DNA of 64,000 nt from NCBI GenBank assembly GCA_030430385.1, contig JAUIFO010000007.1:1-64000 (forward strand), given 5' to 3'. The translations under genes were made by a program, and so were the position numbers. This stretch comes from Bacteroidia bacterium (lineage in GTDB: Bacteria > Bacteroidota > Bacteroidia > Flavobacteriales > Flavobacteriaceae). The notes under the pieces are model-generated. The model saw only the letters and a list, made by a program, of their open reading frames with translations, did no database searches and had not been told where the DNA came from. Below are positions 27,139 through 36,015 of the stretch, piece by piece (the stretch's first letter is position 1; the number at the start of each line of letters is the position of its first letter).

Positions 27139-27738
27139 ATGCAAAGTATTTTAGACGATAGAATTCCTCAGAAGGCAATACCTCTTGTGTCGCAATTGTT
27201 AGAAGATGACCATCTCATAGTTAAAATTAAGAACGAACGTAAAACACGACATGGTGATTATAAGCGTTTGCCAAATGGAAAACATCAAATTACGGTCAAT
27301 TCAAATTTAAATCCTTATCGTTTTTTAATTACTCTTGTGCATGAGATTGCTCATTTTGAAGCGTATAAGCGATATGGAAGAGCAATCAAACCGCATGGCA
27401 TTGAATGGAAACATACGTTTCAACATTTGATGTTACCGTTCTTAAACCCTAATGTATTTCCAATAGAACTATTACCATTGTTGGCAAAGCATTTTAAAAA
27501 CCCTAAAGCTTCAAGCGATACAGATGCTAATTTGGCTTTAGCTTTAAAACAATTTGACGAACCTAACGATAAAACTTATATTTTTGATGTGCCTTTCGGA
27601 CAACACTTTAGGTTGTATAATGGTAGAGTGTTTAAAAGAGGTCAAAAACGTGTAAAACGCTTTGAATGTGTTGAAGTTAAAACAGGTAGGTTATATTTGT
27701 TTAATCCAAATGCAGAGGTGGAGTTATTAGATAATTAA
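27139..27738 (+). CDS. SprT-like zinc metallopeptidase family protein
   Basis: This 199-residue protein has the HExxH zinc motif at 68-72 (VHEIAHFEAY) and a downstream His in KPHGIEWKHTF. That arrangement matches the SprT/Spartan-like family. The C-terminal third (GRVFKRGQKRVKRFECVEV) is basic and resembles the beta-rich tail of SprT-like proteins, but the four-Cys zinc ribbon seen in some members is absent. The role is unknown; DNA-linked proteolysis is only an analogy with Spartan. A diverged palindromic repeat follows the gene. Confidence 0.82.
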   Translation: MQSILDDRIPQKAIPLVSQLLEDDHLIVKIKNERKTRHGDYKRLPNGKHQITVNSNLNPYRFLITLVHEIAHFEAYKRYGRAIKPHGIEWKHTFQHLMLPFLNPNVFPIELLPLLAKHFKNPKASSDTDANLALALKQFDEPNDKTYIFDVPFGQHFRLYNGRVFKRGQKRVKRFECVEVKTGRLYLFNPNAEVELLDN

Positions 27739-27744
27739 TATTTA

Positions 27745-27773
27745 GTCACCATAAGTGAAGTCGAAAGATCTTT
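27745..27773 (+). repeat. Possible diverged palindromic repeat copy
   Basis: GTCACCATAAGTGAAGTCGA followed by AAGATCTTT shares the GTCA start, the AGTCGA core and the ATCTTT end with the clearer copies at 20569 and 34499. Its inner arms are not complementary. A wider pairing of CACCATAA with TTATGTGATG (to about 27782) is possible. It is a weaker member of the set. Confidence 0.4.
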
Positions 27774-27818
27774 ATGTGATGTTTCGCTTTTGTTTAAAGA
27801 TGACTGTAATTTAAAAAT

Positions 27819-28898
27819 ATGAATAAAAATTATTATGCCATTTTAATGGCTGGAGGAGTAGGCTCAAGGTTTTGGCCAGTGAGCACTCAAGATTTTCCTA
27901 AGCAATTTCATGATATGCTTGGTACAGGTGATACGTTAATTCAAAAAACGTTTAACAGATTGTCACAGTTAATTCCGAAGGAAAATATATTCATTCTCAC
28001 AAATGAGCGCTATAACGATCTGGTTTTTGAACAGCTTCCTGAGGTGACCAATCGTCAAGTTGTTTTAGAACCTGCAATGCGTAATACTGCGCCATGTATT
28101 TTATATGCAGCTCTAAAAATTCAGAAAGAGAATAAAGACGCAGTTATGATTGTGGCACCAAGTGATCATTGGATAGAAGATGAAGCAGCCTTTACTCAAA
28201 ATGTACAACAGGCTTTCGATTTTTGTGCTCAAAATGATGCTCTAATGACTTTAGGAATTCAACCTACATTCCCTAATACAGGTTATGGTTACATCGAATT
28301 TGATAAATCAAATTCTTCAGAAATTAAATCGGTGAGCCAATTTCGCGAAAAACCTGATTACGATACTGCAAAAGCATTTCTAGAACAAGGTAATTTTTTA
28401 TGGAATGCTGGAATTTTTATGTGGAGTGTTTCTAGTGTTGTCAAAGCATATCAAGCTAATCAACCTGAATTATATACGCTGTTTGAAAAAGGAATTGACG
28501 TCTATAATACCGATTTTGAAGATGATTTTGTAAGAGATAATTATGGCAAGGCCGAAAATATTTCTGTTGATTATGCTATTATGGAATCTTCTCAAAATGT
28601 ATTTGTGCTTCCTGCAACTTTTGATTGGAATGATCTTGGAACTTGGGGAAGTTTATACGATAAATTAGATAAAGACAATTCCACAAATGCTGTAGTGAAT
28701 GCGAAAGTGCTTGCTGAAGATGCTTCAGGGAATATGATAAGAACAGCATCAAATAAAGTTGTGGTTGTTGATGGGCTTCAAGATTATATTATTGTAGATA
28801 AAGACGAAGTTTTGCTTATCTTTCCTAAGACAAAAGAGCAAGATATTAAAAAAGTACTCCAAAAAGTTAAGGATACATTTGGTGAGAATTACGGATAA
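27819..28898 (+). CDS. manC: Mannose-1-phosphate guanylyltransferase
   Basis: This enzyme makes GDP-mannose from mannose-1-phosphate and GTP for glycan synthesis. The nucleotidyltransferase motif GGVGSRFWPVSTQDFPKQF lies at 12-30. VAPSDHWI and the sugar-binding FREKPD are also present. At 359 residues it has only the guanylyltransferase and short beta-helix part, without the isomerase domain of bifunctional AlgA/ManC proteins. The DUF389 membrane protein gene begins 2 nt after the stop. No other nucleotide-sugar genes are adjacent. Confidence 0.92.
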   Translation: MNKNYYAILMAGGVGSRFWPVSTQDFPKQFHDMLGTGDTLIQKTFNRLSQLIPKENIFILTNERYNDLVFEQLPEVTNRQVVLEPAMRNTAPCILYAALKIQKENKDAVMIVAPSDHWIEDEAAFTQNVQQAFDFCAQNDALMTLGIQPTFPNTGYGYIEFDKSNSSEIKSVSQFREKPDYDTAKAFLEQGNFLWNAGIFMWSVSSVVKAYQANQPELYTLFEKGIDVYNTDFEDDFVRDNYGKAENISVDYAIMESSQNVFVLPATFDWNDLGTWGSLYDKLDKDNSTNAVVNAKVLAEDASGNMIRTASNKVVVVDGLQDYIIVDKDEVLLIFPKTKEQDIKKVLQKVKDTFGENYG

Positions 28899-28900
28899 TT

Positions 28901-30376
28901 ATGAGCGAAGAAAGTAAATTTAATTTTTCTGAAGCTGAAGACGAGGCTCAGATTAACAAGGATAAAGCTGTAGAGCAATCTAAGGAAGCGGTAAAGAAAG
29001 ATGCGCAAGGTCTTTTCCAAAGTATCAAACAGTTTATGACTGATTTGTTAGACTTTAGAGATGACACCGATAGAGATGCTACAATTCTAGCCATAAAAGG
29101 TGATATTCCTTTTAAAGGTGCCACAGCATGGATTTTGGTGTGCTCGATTTTTGTGGCATCCATTGGACTAAATGCCAATTCTACTGCAGTAGTTATTGGC
29201 GCCATGCTTATTTCGCCCTTAATGGGTCCGATTTTAGGTATTGGAATGTCTATTGCCATAAATGACATTGATACGTTAAAAAAGTCGCTAATCAATTTAG
29301 CGACAATGATCGTATTGAGTTTAATTACGGCATTCTTGTTTTTTTGGTTGTTTCCGTTAAGTGAAGACACCTCAGAACTTTTAGGGAGAACAAAACCAGA
29401 CATTAGAGATGTACTTATTGCCTTTTTTGGTGGTTTAGCCTTAATAATTGCGCGAACCAAAAGAGGAACTATTGCTTCGGTTATCTTTGGTGTTGCCATT
29501 GCCACAGCGTTAATGCCACCATTATGTACTGCAGGTTATGGTTTAGCTAAAGTGAATTGGGAATACTTTAGAGGTGCCATGTATTTATTTACAATTAACA
29601 CCATGTTTATCGCTTTGGCGACTTTCATCGTGTTGAAGGTATTGCGTTTTCCTATGTTGCGTTATGCGAATTCAAAAAAACGTAAACGTATTGCGCAAAT
29701 TGCTTCAGTTTTAGCAATTCTAGTAATGATTCCTGCTGGATTTACATTTTGGGATGTACTCAAAGAAAGCCGATTTGAAACAGCTGCAAAATCGTTTATC
29801 AATACCGAATTAGAAACACTGCCAAATAGTAATTACATTAAAAAGAATGCTAATTTCATTTACAGTCCAGATGATCAATCTATTATTGAACTCATTCCTT
29901 TTGGAACAGATGAAATATCAGAAGATACGCGAAAGTTATTAGAAGCACGATTTAATGATTCTAAATATGTACCATTACTTGGAGCGAAACTTTCGGTAAA
30001 CCAAGTAAAGAATAGAGCGATTAACAACCTTGAGTATATGGAAGAATTGCGAACTAGAGATTCTCTTGATCTGCTATCACAAGGTCAGAAAATTTCTTAT
30101 CTGGAAGATCGTGTACGAACCTTAACACGTTTAGAACGTGACCAAATTCCATTTCAAGAATTAGTGACTGAAGCTAAAATAAATTACGATAATTTAGAAT
30201 CGATATCTTATTCAAAACGCATTACCTCTAATTTTTCTGAAATAGATACTTTGGCAATATTTAGTTTTAAATGGGTAGATTCACTTACCACTGAAGAACA
30301 AAAAACTAAAGATCTGGTAAAATTAAGATCCTGGTTCAAACAGAAATTAAAAGTCGATACATTGGTTGTTGAATAA
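28901..30376 (+). CDS. DUF389 (TIGR00341-like) membrane protein
   Basis: This 491-residue protein has a charged N-terminus (about 1-70) and a hydrophobic core of about six helices (about 75-275). The core contains the family-typical SIGLNANSTAVVIGAMLISPLMGPILGIG stretch in pieces and FGVAIATALMPPLCTAGYG. A C-terminal soluble domain (about 300-491) with coiled-coil character follows. The function of the family is not known. It is probably co-transcribed with manC (2-nt gap) and converges on the mlaF gene with almost no gap. Confidence 0.87.
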   Translation: MSEESKFNFSEAEDEAQINKDKAVEQSKEAVKKDAQGLFQSIKQFMTDLLDFRDDTDRDATILAIKGDIPFKGATAWILVCSIFVASIGLNANSTAVVIGAMLISPLMGPILGIGMSIAINDIDTLKKSLINLATMIVLSLITAFLFFWLFPLSEDTSELLGRTKPDIRDVLIAFFGGLALIIARTKRGTIASVIFGVAIATALMPPLCTAGYGLAKVNWEYFRGAMYLFTINTMFIALATFIVLKVLRFPMLRYANSKKRKRIAQIASVLAILVMIPAGFTFWDVLKESRFETAAKSFINTELETLPNSNYIKKNANFIYSPDDQSIIELIPFGTDEISEDTRKLLEARFNDSKYVPLLGAKLSVNQVKNRAINNLEYMEELRTRDSLDLLSQGQKISYLEDRVRTLTRLERDQIPFQELVTEAKINYDNLESISYSKRITSNFSEIDTLAIFSFKWVDSLTTEEQKTKDLVKLRSWFKQKLKVDTLVVE

Positions 30377-30377
30377 A

Positions 30378-31145
30378 CTACTCGTTTTCTTCAATATACA
30401 TACGTCTAACCTTTTTGAATAATTCAGAAGAATATACAAAGTTGGTCACAGCTTCATTATCTGTTTTGAAAATAGTTTCCTTAGAGCCTTCCCATGCTTT
30501 GTAGCCATCTTTTAGAAACACAATCTTTTCACCAATTTCCATAACAGAATTCATGTCATGAGAATTAATAACGGTGATAATACCATATTCATCAGTGATC
30601 TCCTGAATAAGGTTGTCAATAACAATGGCTGTTTTAGGGTCTAAACCAGAATTGGGTTCGTCACAGAATAAATATTTAGGATTATTTACGATCGCTCTGG
30701 CAATAGCAACACGTTTTTGCATTCCACCTGAAGCTTCACTAGGCATTTTATTATGTGCATCTGGAAGATTCACACGATTCAATACAAAATTAACACGATC
30801 TTCCATTTCGCTTTTACTTTGTTTGGTAAACATTCGAAGTGGAAACATCACATTTTCAGCTATGGTCATTGAATCAAAAAGCGCACTACCTTGAAATACC
30901 ATTCCCATTTCGGCTCTTAAGTTTCGTTTTTCGTCATCACTTAATTCAGAATAGATCTTGCCACTGTAAGATATTGTTCCAGATTCAGGAGTAAATAAAC
31001 CTAGCAAACATTTCAAAAAAACAGTTTTACCAGAACCACTTTGACCAATTACAAGACTTGTTTTGCCTTTTTCAAAAGACGTACTAATGCCTTTCAAAAT
31101 ATGAGCATCTCCAAATGATTTTTCTATGTTGTTGACTTCTATCAT
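30378..31145 (-). CDS. mlaF: ABC transporter ATPase, MlaF-like
   Basis: This 255-residue ATPase has Walker A GQSGSGKT (34-41), the signature SGGMQKRVAIAR, Walker B YLFCDEP with catalytic Glu, and a switch His in INSHDM. SGLDPKTA and the GM preceding Q in the signature are typical of MlaF-type ATPases that power phospholipid or sterol movement. Its start overlaps the stop of the MlaE-like permease gene by one base. An MCE-domain MlaD gene is not adjacent, so the third component must be elsewhere or the system differs. Confidence 0.9.
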   Translation of the reverse strand: MIEVNNIEKSFGDAHILKGISTSFEKGKTSLVIGQSGSGKTVFLKCLLGLFTPESGTISYSGKIYSELSDDEKRNLRAEMGMVFQGSALFDSMTIAENVMFPLRMFTKQSKSEMEDRVNFVLNRVNLPDAHNKMPSEASGGMQKRVAIARAIVNNPKYLFCDEPNSGLDPKTAIVIDNLIQEITDEYGIITVINSHDMNSVMEIGEKIVFLKDGYKAWEGSKETIFKTDNEAVTNFVYSSELFKKVRRMYIEENE

Positions 31146-31882
31146 TAACTTAAAAGCATCGAGGTTAAGATGTAATTTAATAAAATAATCATCACACTAG
31201 TCCATACAAAAGAGGTTGTACTGGCTTTACCAACTTCTAAAGCACCACCTTTCATATAGTAACCATAAAACGATGGAATTGTTGCAAGAACAAAAGCAAA
31301 TACAATGGTTTTTATAAAAGCATAAGTAATGTGAAACGGGATAAATTCGTATTGAATACCTGTGATGTAATCTTCAAGTGTGCTAAAACCACCATAAACA
31401 CATGCAGCCATTCCACCTATAATACCTAAAAACATAGCAATAGAAATTACAAATGGGTACAGCATTAGCGCAATAAACTTTGGAAACACCAAATAATTCA
31501 AAGCATTGATTCCCATAACTTCGAGCGCATCAATTTGCTCAGTCACACGCATTGTCCCAATGCTTGATGTAATGAATGAACCGACTTTACCTGCCATAAT
31601 AATAGAAATAAATGTAGGTGCAAATTCTAGGATAACCGATTGTCGTGTGGCAAATCCAACAAGGTATTTAGGAATTAAAGGGTTGTCAATATTTAAAGCA
31701 GTTTGAATGGTTACAACACCACCAACAAAAAATGAGATAAAGGCAACAATACCTAAAGACCCAATAATTAGATCATCAATATCCTTCAAGATTAGTGTTC
31801 GCATTACAGACCATTTGGTTGGCTTGCGAAACATTTCAGCAATCATGAGAAAGTAGGTGCCAATATTATGAAGGTATTGCAT
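31145..31882 (-). CDS. mlaE: ABC transporter permease, MlaE/YrbE-like
   Basis: This 245-residue protein has about five hydrophobic segments and the conserved MlaE stretch TEQIDALEVMGINALNYLVFPKFIAL. It would form the inner-membrane channel of a retrograde or anterograde phospholipid transporter with the overlapping MlaF-like ATPase. The gene pair mlaE-mlaF alone is common in Bacteroidota. The start at 31882 is consistent with the family length. Confidence 0.9.
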   Translation of the reverse strand: MQYLHNIGTYFLMIAEMFRKPTKWSVMRTLILKDIDDLIIGSLGIVAFISFFVGGVVTIQTALNIDNPLIPKYLVGFATRQSVILEFAPTFISIIMAGKVGSFITSSIGTMRVTEQIDALEVMGINALNYLVFPKFIALMLYPFVISIAMFLGIIGGMAACVYGGFSTLEDYITGIQYEFIPFHITYAFIKTIVFAFVLATIPSFYGYYMKGGALEVGKASTTSFVWTSVMIILLNYILTSMLLS

Positions 31883-31960
31883 AGTTCAATTTGATATTGC
31901 TAAAGTAAAAAAACTAATCCTATTTAACCTTAAATTTAAACGTCGATGTCTTAAAATCTG

Positions 31961-31968
31961 TATTTTTG
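31961..31968 (+). promoter_or_regulatory. Putative -7 element of the phosphatase-nuclease operon
   Basis: TATTTTTG matches TAnnTTTG. No TTG is present at the -33 position. If used, transcription would begin near 31975, leaving only about 5 nt before a TTG at 31980 but 14 nt before the ATG at 31989, which favours the latter as start. Confidence 0.4.
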
Positions 31969-31988
31969 AAAACTGTAAATTGAAGAAC

Positions 31989-33665
31989 ATGATAAAGAAT
32001 CTATTAGCCTGTATAACTCTATCAATTTTTGTGTTTAATTGTAAAGCGCAAAATCAAGTTGTTTCAGAAACTGTTTCAGAAATAAAAAGTATGCAGGATG
32101 AAACGAGTAAGCCAAAACTTATTGTAGGGATTGTTGTTGATCAAATGCGTTATGATTATTTAACGAGGTTTTACAATAAATATGGTGATGGCGGATTTAA
32201 ACGTTTGATGAATGACGGTTTCAATTGTAGAAATAATCACTTCAATTACATACCAACTTATACAGGACCAGGACATGCTTCAGTGTTTACAGGAACAACG
32301 CCAAAATATCATGGTGTTATAAGTAATAACTGGTATGATAAAGTGGAGAAAACGGAAGTGTATTGTGCTTCCGACGCATCTGTGAATTCAGTAGGTACGA
32401 CAAGTGATGCTGGTAAAATGTCTCCGCATCGTATGTTAACAACGACATTTGCTGATGAAAACCGATTGTTTACTCAAATGCAAGGGAAAACTATTGGAAT
32501 TGCTTTAAAGGATAGAGGTGCAATTTTACCAGCAGGTCATACCGCTAATGCTGCTTACTGGTTTCATGGTAAGGACGAAGGGAAATTTATTTCGAGTAGT
32601 TTTTATATGAATGAATTACCAAAATGGGTTTCAGATTTTAATACCTCAGAAAAAGCTGCATCATATTTTAAAGTTTGGGATACCTATTATGACATTTCAA
32701 CATATATCGAAAGTGGAAGTGATAAAAATACCTTTGAAGGTGGTTTTAAAGGAAAAGATGATGCTACATTTCCTTATGATCTCAATGCTCTTAAATCCAA
32801 AAATAGAGATTATGATATCTTAAAGGCCACACCTTATGGCAATAGTTTAACAACAGATTTTGCCATAGCAGCCATTAGAGGAGAGCAACTTGGTAAGGAT
32901 GAATTTACTGACGTGCTTACACTTAGTTATTCTAGTACAGATTATGTTGGTCATAATTTTGGTGTTAATTCTAAAGAGATCCAGGATACGTACATAAGAC
33001 TTGATAAAGACTTAGAGCGGTTTTTAAATCTTCTAGATAACGAAGTTGGAGAAGGGAACTACACCGTTTTTTTGACATCAGATCATGGCGCTGTTGAGGT
33101 GCCTTCATATTTGCAAACCTTAAAAATTCCATCAGGATACTTAAATTATAATGATAGGAAAGCCCAGTTTTTAAAGTTCTTGACAGCGTCTTATGGAACC
33201 ACAGATATTGTAGAAGAAGTGAGTAATAATCAAATCTTTTTTAACAAAGCAAAAATCAAAGAACTCGGTTTAGATCTTCAGCAAGTAGAGCAGGATTTTG
33301 TTAATGAACAGATTAGTTATGCGAACATTGCTAAAGTCTATACTGCAACAACAATGAACAGTACAAATTTTACGACTGGAATTGAGATGCTCTTACAAAA
33401 CGGATTTAATCAAAAACGTTCTGGAGATGTTATTGTTGTTGATGATATTGCTCATATTGCCTATGGTAAAACGGGTTCTACTCACGGAAGCGGTTTAAAT
33501 TACGATACACATGTGCCTTTGTTATTCTTCGGAAAGGGAATCAAGAAAGGACATACTTATGAGAAAACTGTAATTCCTGATATTGCGCCAACAATTTCAG
33601 CGTTGTTAGGCATCAGTTTTCCTAACGGAAGTACTGGTCAGCCATTATCATTTGTAATTGACTAA
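31989..33665 (+). CDS. pafA: PafA-type alkaline phosphatase
   Basis: This is a secreted phosphatase of the alkaline phosphatase superfamily, close to PafA of Bacteroidota. The nucleophile Thr92 sits in YTGPGH, with metal Asp51 in GIVVDQMRYD. NNWYDK supplies the conserved Asn, and LKDRGA the Lys and Arg that define PafA-type phosphomonoesterases. TSDHGA and THGSGLNYDTHVP hold the remaining metal ligands. The N-terminus is a signal peptide ending near NCKAQ, possibly lipidated though the lipobox VFNC is poor. It would release phosphate from organic esters outside the inner membrane. The nuclease gene starts 3 nt after its stop, suggesting joint phosphate scavenging from nucleic acid. Confidence 0.9.
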   Translation: MIKNLLACITLSIFVFNCKAQNQVVSETVSEIKSMQDETSKPKLIVGIVVDQMRYDYLTRFYNKYGDGGFKRLMNDGFNCRNNHFNYIPTYTGPGHASVFTGTTPKYHGVISNNWYDKVEKTEVYCASDASVNSVGTTSDAGKMSPHRMLTTTFADENRLFTQMQGKTIGIALKDRGAILPAGHTANAAYWFHGKDEGKFISSSFYMNELPKWVSDFNTSEKAASYFKVWDTYYDISTYIESGSDKNTFEGGFKGKDDATFPYDLNALKSKNRDYDILKATPYGNSLTTDFAIAAIRGEQLGKDEFTDVLTLSYSSTDYVGHNFGVNSKEIQDTYIRLDKDLERFLNLLDNEVGEGNYTVFLTSDHGAVEVPSYLQTLKIPSGYLNYNDRKAQFLKFLTASYGTTDIVEEVSNNQIFFNKAKIKELGLDLQQVEQDFVNEQISYANIAKVYTATTMNSTNFTTGIEMLLQNGFNQKRSGDVIVVDDIAHIAYGKTGSTHGSGLNYDTHVPLLFFGKGIKKGHTYEKTVIPDIAPTISALLGISFPNGSTGQPLSFVID

Positions 33666-33668
33666 ATT

Positions 33669-34475
33669 TTGAATAAACGTACACTATCTTATATAATAGC
33701 TTTTCTTCTCATTCTTATTGTATTTGGTTACGAATATGTTTTAGAAGATGCCGAAAGTAAAGATCAAATTGAACAAGGCGCTGAGGTCAAAGCTGAAACA
33801 AATGCCTATTTTTTACCAACAAGTACTACAGGGCAAATTGTACACCATGAATATTATTCATTGTCTTACAGCGAAGCGCATGAGCAAGCCGAATGGGTAG
33901 CTTATGAATTGAAGGCATCACATTTGTCTAATACAAATTTTAAGCGTCCTTATTTTGAAATCGATAAGGCTGTATCAACTGGAGCAGCACATTGGCGCAA
34001 TTATAAAAATTCGGGCTACGATAGAGGACATCTTTGTCCAGCAGGAGATCGACGCTTTAGTAAAGCTGCCCACGATGAAACATTTCTAACCAGTAATATT
34101 AGTCCGCAAGAACACCAATTTAATTCAGGAATTTGGAATACGCTCGAACAGAAAGTACGATATTGGGCAAAAAAATATGATGGCGTTTATGTAGTCACTG
34201 GTGGAGTTTTAAATGGTGAAATGAAACGTATTGGTAGCGACGATGTAAGTGTGCCGAATCAGTTTTATAAAATTTTAATTGATACAAACTCAGGACGTAC
34301 TAAAATGATTGCATTTTTGATGCCTCATAAAGATTCTAGCAGACCGTTGTATGAATTTGTTGTTTCTGTTGATGAGATAGAGGCATTAACAGGAATTGAT
34401 TTCTTTCCTCAACTAGAAGATGATATTGAAAATGAATTAGAGACTTCTACGAGTTACAAGAATTGGAGTTTTTAG
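33669..34475 (+). CDS. DNA/RNA non-specific endonuclease, membrane-anchored or secreted
   Basis: This 268-residue protein begins at a TTG codon three bases after the phosphatase stop; no in-frame ATG occurs until far downstream. Residues 1-24 form an N-terminal hydrophobic segment that acts as a signal or anchor. The nuclease motif DRGH is at 118-121, with Asn residues in SNISPQEHQFNSGIWNTLE completing the beta-beta-alpha-Me (HNH-type) site of the Serratia nuclease family. Coupling with a PafA-type phosphatase suggests extracellular nucleic-acid use. Confidence 0.9.
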   Translation: MNKRTLSYIIAFLLILIVFGYEYVLEDAESKDQIEQGAEVKAETNAYFLPTSTTGQIVHHEYYSLSYSEAHEQAEWVAYELKASHLSNTNFKRPYFEIDKAVSTGAAHWRNYKNSGYDRGHLCPAGDRRFSKAAHDETFLTSNISPQEHQFNSGIWNTLEQKVRYWAKKYDGVYVVTGGVLNGEMKRIGSDDVSVPNQFYKILIDTNSGRTKMIAFLMPHKDSSRPLYEFVVSVDEIEALTGIDFFPQLEDDIENELETSTSYKNWSF

Positions 34476-34498
34476 TTTTGAGGTTGAGGTTAGATAAT

Positions 34499-34527
34499 GT
34501 CATGCTGATCGTAGTCGAAGCATCTTT
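34499..34527 (+). repeat. Short palindromic repeat, copy 2
   Basis: GTCATGCTGATCGTAGTCGA followed by AGCATCTTT. ATGCT and AGCAT are complementary arms. It lies in the intergenic space between the nuclease gene and the convergent glycosyltransferase gene. Confidence 0.6.
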
Positions 34528-34592
34528 ACTTTTTACAGGAGTTTTTAACATAATCGCCAGTCAAAGCATCTTCAATTTATCTAAATTGATTT

Positions 34593-35447
34593 TTATTTGA
34601 ATTTTTCAAAGATTCCATCCCATCTTAGCTTTCTAATAAAGCGTCCTTCATCTTCGGAAACGATATGATCTATTCCTGATTGTTTCGCTCTAAAGTAACC
34701 TTTTATATAGTTTATAAATAAGGGTAAGTTTCTTCTTTTGAAAGCCATTTTTAAAGCTGTTATAAAGGTTAACCAAAAGCCATATCGCATTTTAAAAAGC
34801 GCTTCACCTTGAAGATATTTTGAATGCTCATTATAACTGTGTCCTGTAGGTTTTAGATGTTTAACCTGTAAATTCTGGTCAACAACAACGTTCCACTTAT
34901 AATATCTAGCCAATAAGGTGTCTACAGTATCCCAACCAATAGAGGGTTTTATTCCTCCAATTGCTTCAAAGCAAGCTTTTTTGTAAGCTTTAAACGGACC
35001 TCTTACATGGTTTTTGTTTGAGATGTTTTCATAGACCCAATGGTCTTCTTTTTTTATGAATGCCAAACCTCCAGCAATTCCAACTGAAGGATCAGATTCA
35101 AATATATTGTTAATCTGTTCCAGATATATTTTTGGTAAGATAATATCGCCATCAAATTTACAGATCACGTCGTAGCTTTGATCTAATTTTTCATAACCCT
35201 TATAAAAAGCATTGACCACCTTACTTCCAGGAATATGATGGGTTGATGATGTATGTCGTATAGAAGTAATCCATTCAAATTGAGCGCAATAGTTATTAAT
35301 GATTTCAGGTGTGCCGTCTGAAGAATTATCATCTACAATAATGACTTTGTTAGGAAGGTAAGATTGTGAAACAATAGATTCTAATGTTAATCCAAGCGTG
35401 TTTTCTTCATTATGTACTGGAATAACAATATAAAATTTCATAGACAT
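34593..35447 (-). CDS. Family 2 glycosyltransferase
   Basis: This 284-residue GT-A enzyme has the N-terminal IPVHNEENTLG and the nucleotide-binding VDDNSSDGTP (38-47), with the metal-binding FDGD near residue 95. GWDTVDTLLARYY may be the acceptor-side region. It lacks multiple membrane helices, so it is probably peripheral. It is the last gene of a four-gene minus-strand run (KAS III-like, proC, methyltransferase, GT2) and is 40 nt from the methyltransferase. The donor and acceptor are unknown. Confidence 0.85.
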   Translation of the reverse strand: MSMKFYIVIPVHNEENTLGLTLESIVSQSYLPNKVIIVDDNSSDGTPEIINNYCAQFEWITSIRHTSSTHHIPGSKVVNAFYKGYEKLDQSYDVICKFDGDIILPKIYLEQINNIFESDPSVGIAGGLAFIKKEDHWVYENISNKNHVRGPFKAYKKACFEAIGGIKPSIGWDTVDTLLARYYKWNVVVDQNLQVKHLKPTGHSYNEHSKYLQGEALFKMRYGFWLTFITALKMAFKRRNLPLFINYIKGYFRAKQSGIDHIVSEDEGRFIRKLRWDGIFEKFK

Positions 35448-35487
35448 CTCTTGTGACGATACATTAAATAAACTTATGGAGACAGTT

Positions 35488-36015
35488 TTAGGACTTTATT
35501 TTTTCAGCATACACTATATAATATCTTGGCGTAAACCATCGTAATATAGGCCTTATTCCAATTTTTTTAGTAGGATTGGTCCATTTTTTTGAATCTATAA
35601 TTTTCCATCCTGCTTTTTCTAGAAGCCAATCAAATTGCCAATCTTCAAATTCATGATAATGACGATCTCTCAAATCTGTTTTACTTCTGTAAGCAGAAGC
35701 AAACCACAATTTTAATGGAATACTTGCAACAAGTTTATCTGCTTGAATTGATTGTAATACAGTGAAAGGTGAGAGTAGGTGCTCAAAGATTTCGAATGCT
35801 GTAACAACTTCAGCCTTTGATGTTTTTATTTCAGAAGTATCAAGATCTAGGTCAATTCCAGAAGTATTTTCGACAGTAAACCCATGATCTTTTAAAATGT
35901 CTGAAAACGGATTTTCAACACCTAAGTCTAATATTGACTGAGAAGTTTTTACATGATGTTTTAAAAAATCAAGTGTAATTCTATAGCGTTTATGAGGAAA
36001 TTTACCTTCGTACAT
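35488..36015 (-). CDS. Class I SAM-dependent methyltransferase-like protein
   Basis: This small 175-residue protein has a methyltransferase core: ILDLGVENPFSDIL in motif I position, with the usual GxGxG reduced to GVENP, an acidic GIDLDLD motif II, and VVTAFEIFEHLLSP. The degenerate glycine loop means SAM binding is not certain. It starts at the base shared with the proC stop (one-base overlap) and precedes the GT2 gene, so translation is coupled. Substrate unknown. Confidence 0.72.
   Translation of the reverse strand: MYEGKFPHKRYRITLDFLKHHVKTSQSILDLGVENPFSDILKDHGFTVENTSGIDLDLDTSEIKTSKAEVVTAFEIFEHLLSPFTVLQSIQADKLVASIPLKLWFASAYRSKTDLRDRHYHEFEDWQFDWLLEKAGWKIIDSKKWTNPTKKIGIRPILRWFTPRYYIVYAEKIKS

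Noticed and set aside
28948..29505. Long antisense frame of 185 codons within the DUF389 gene
   Set aside because: It mirrors the hydrophobic codons of the real gene and has no recognisable domain or upstream signals.
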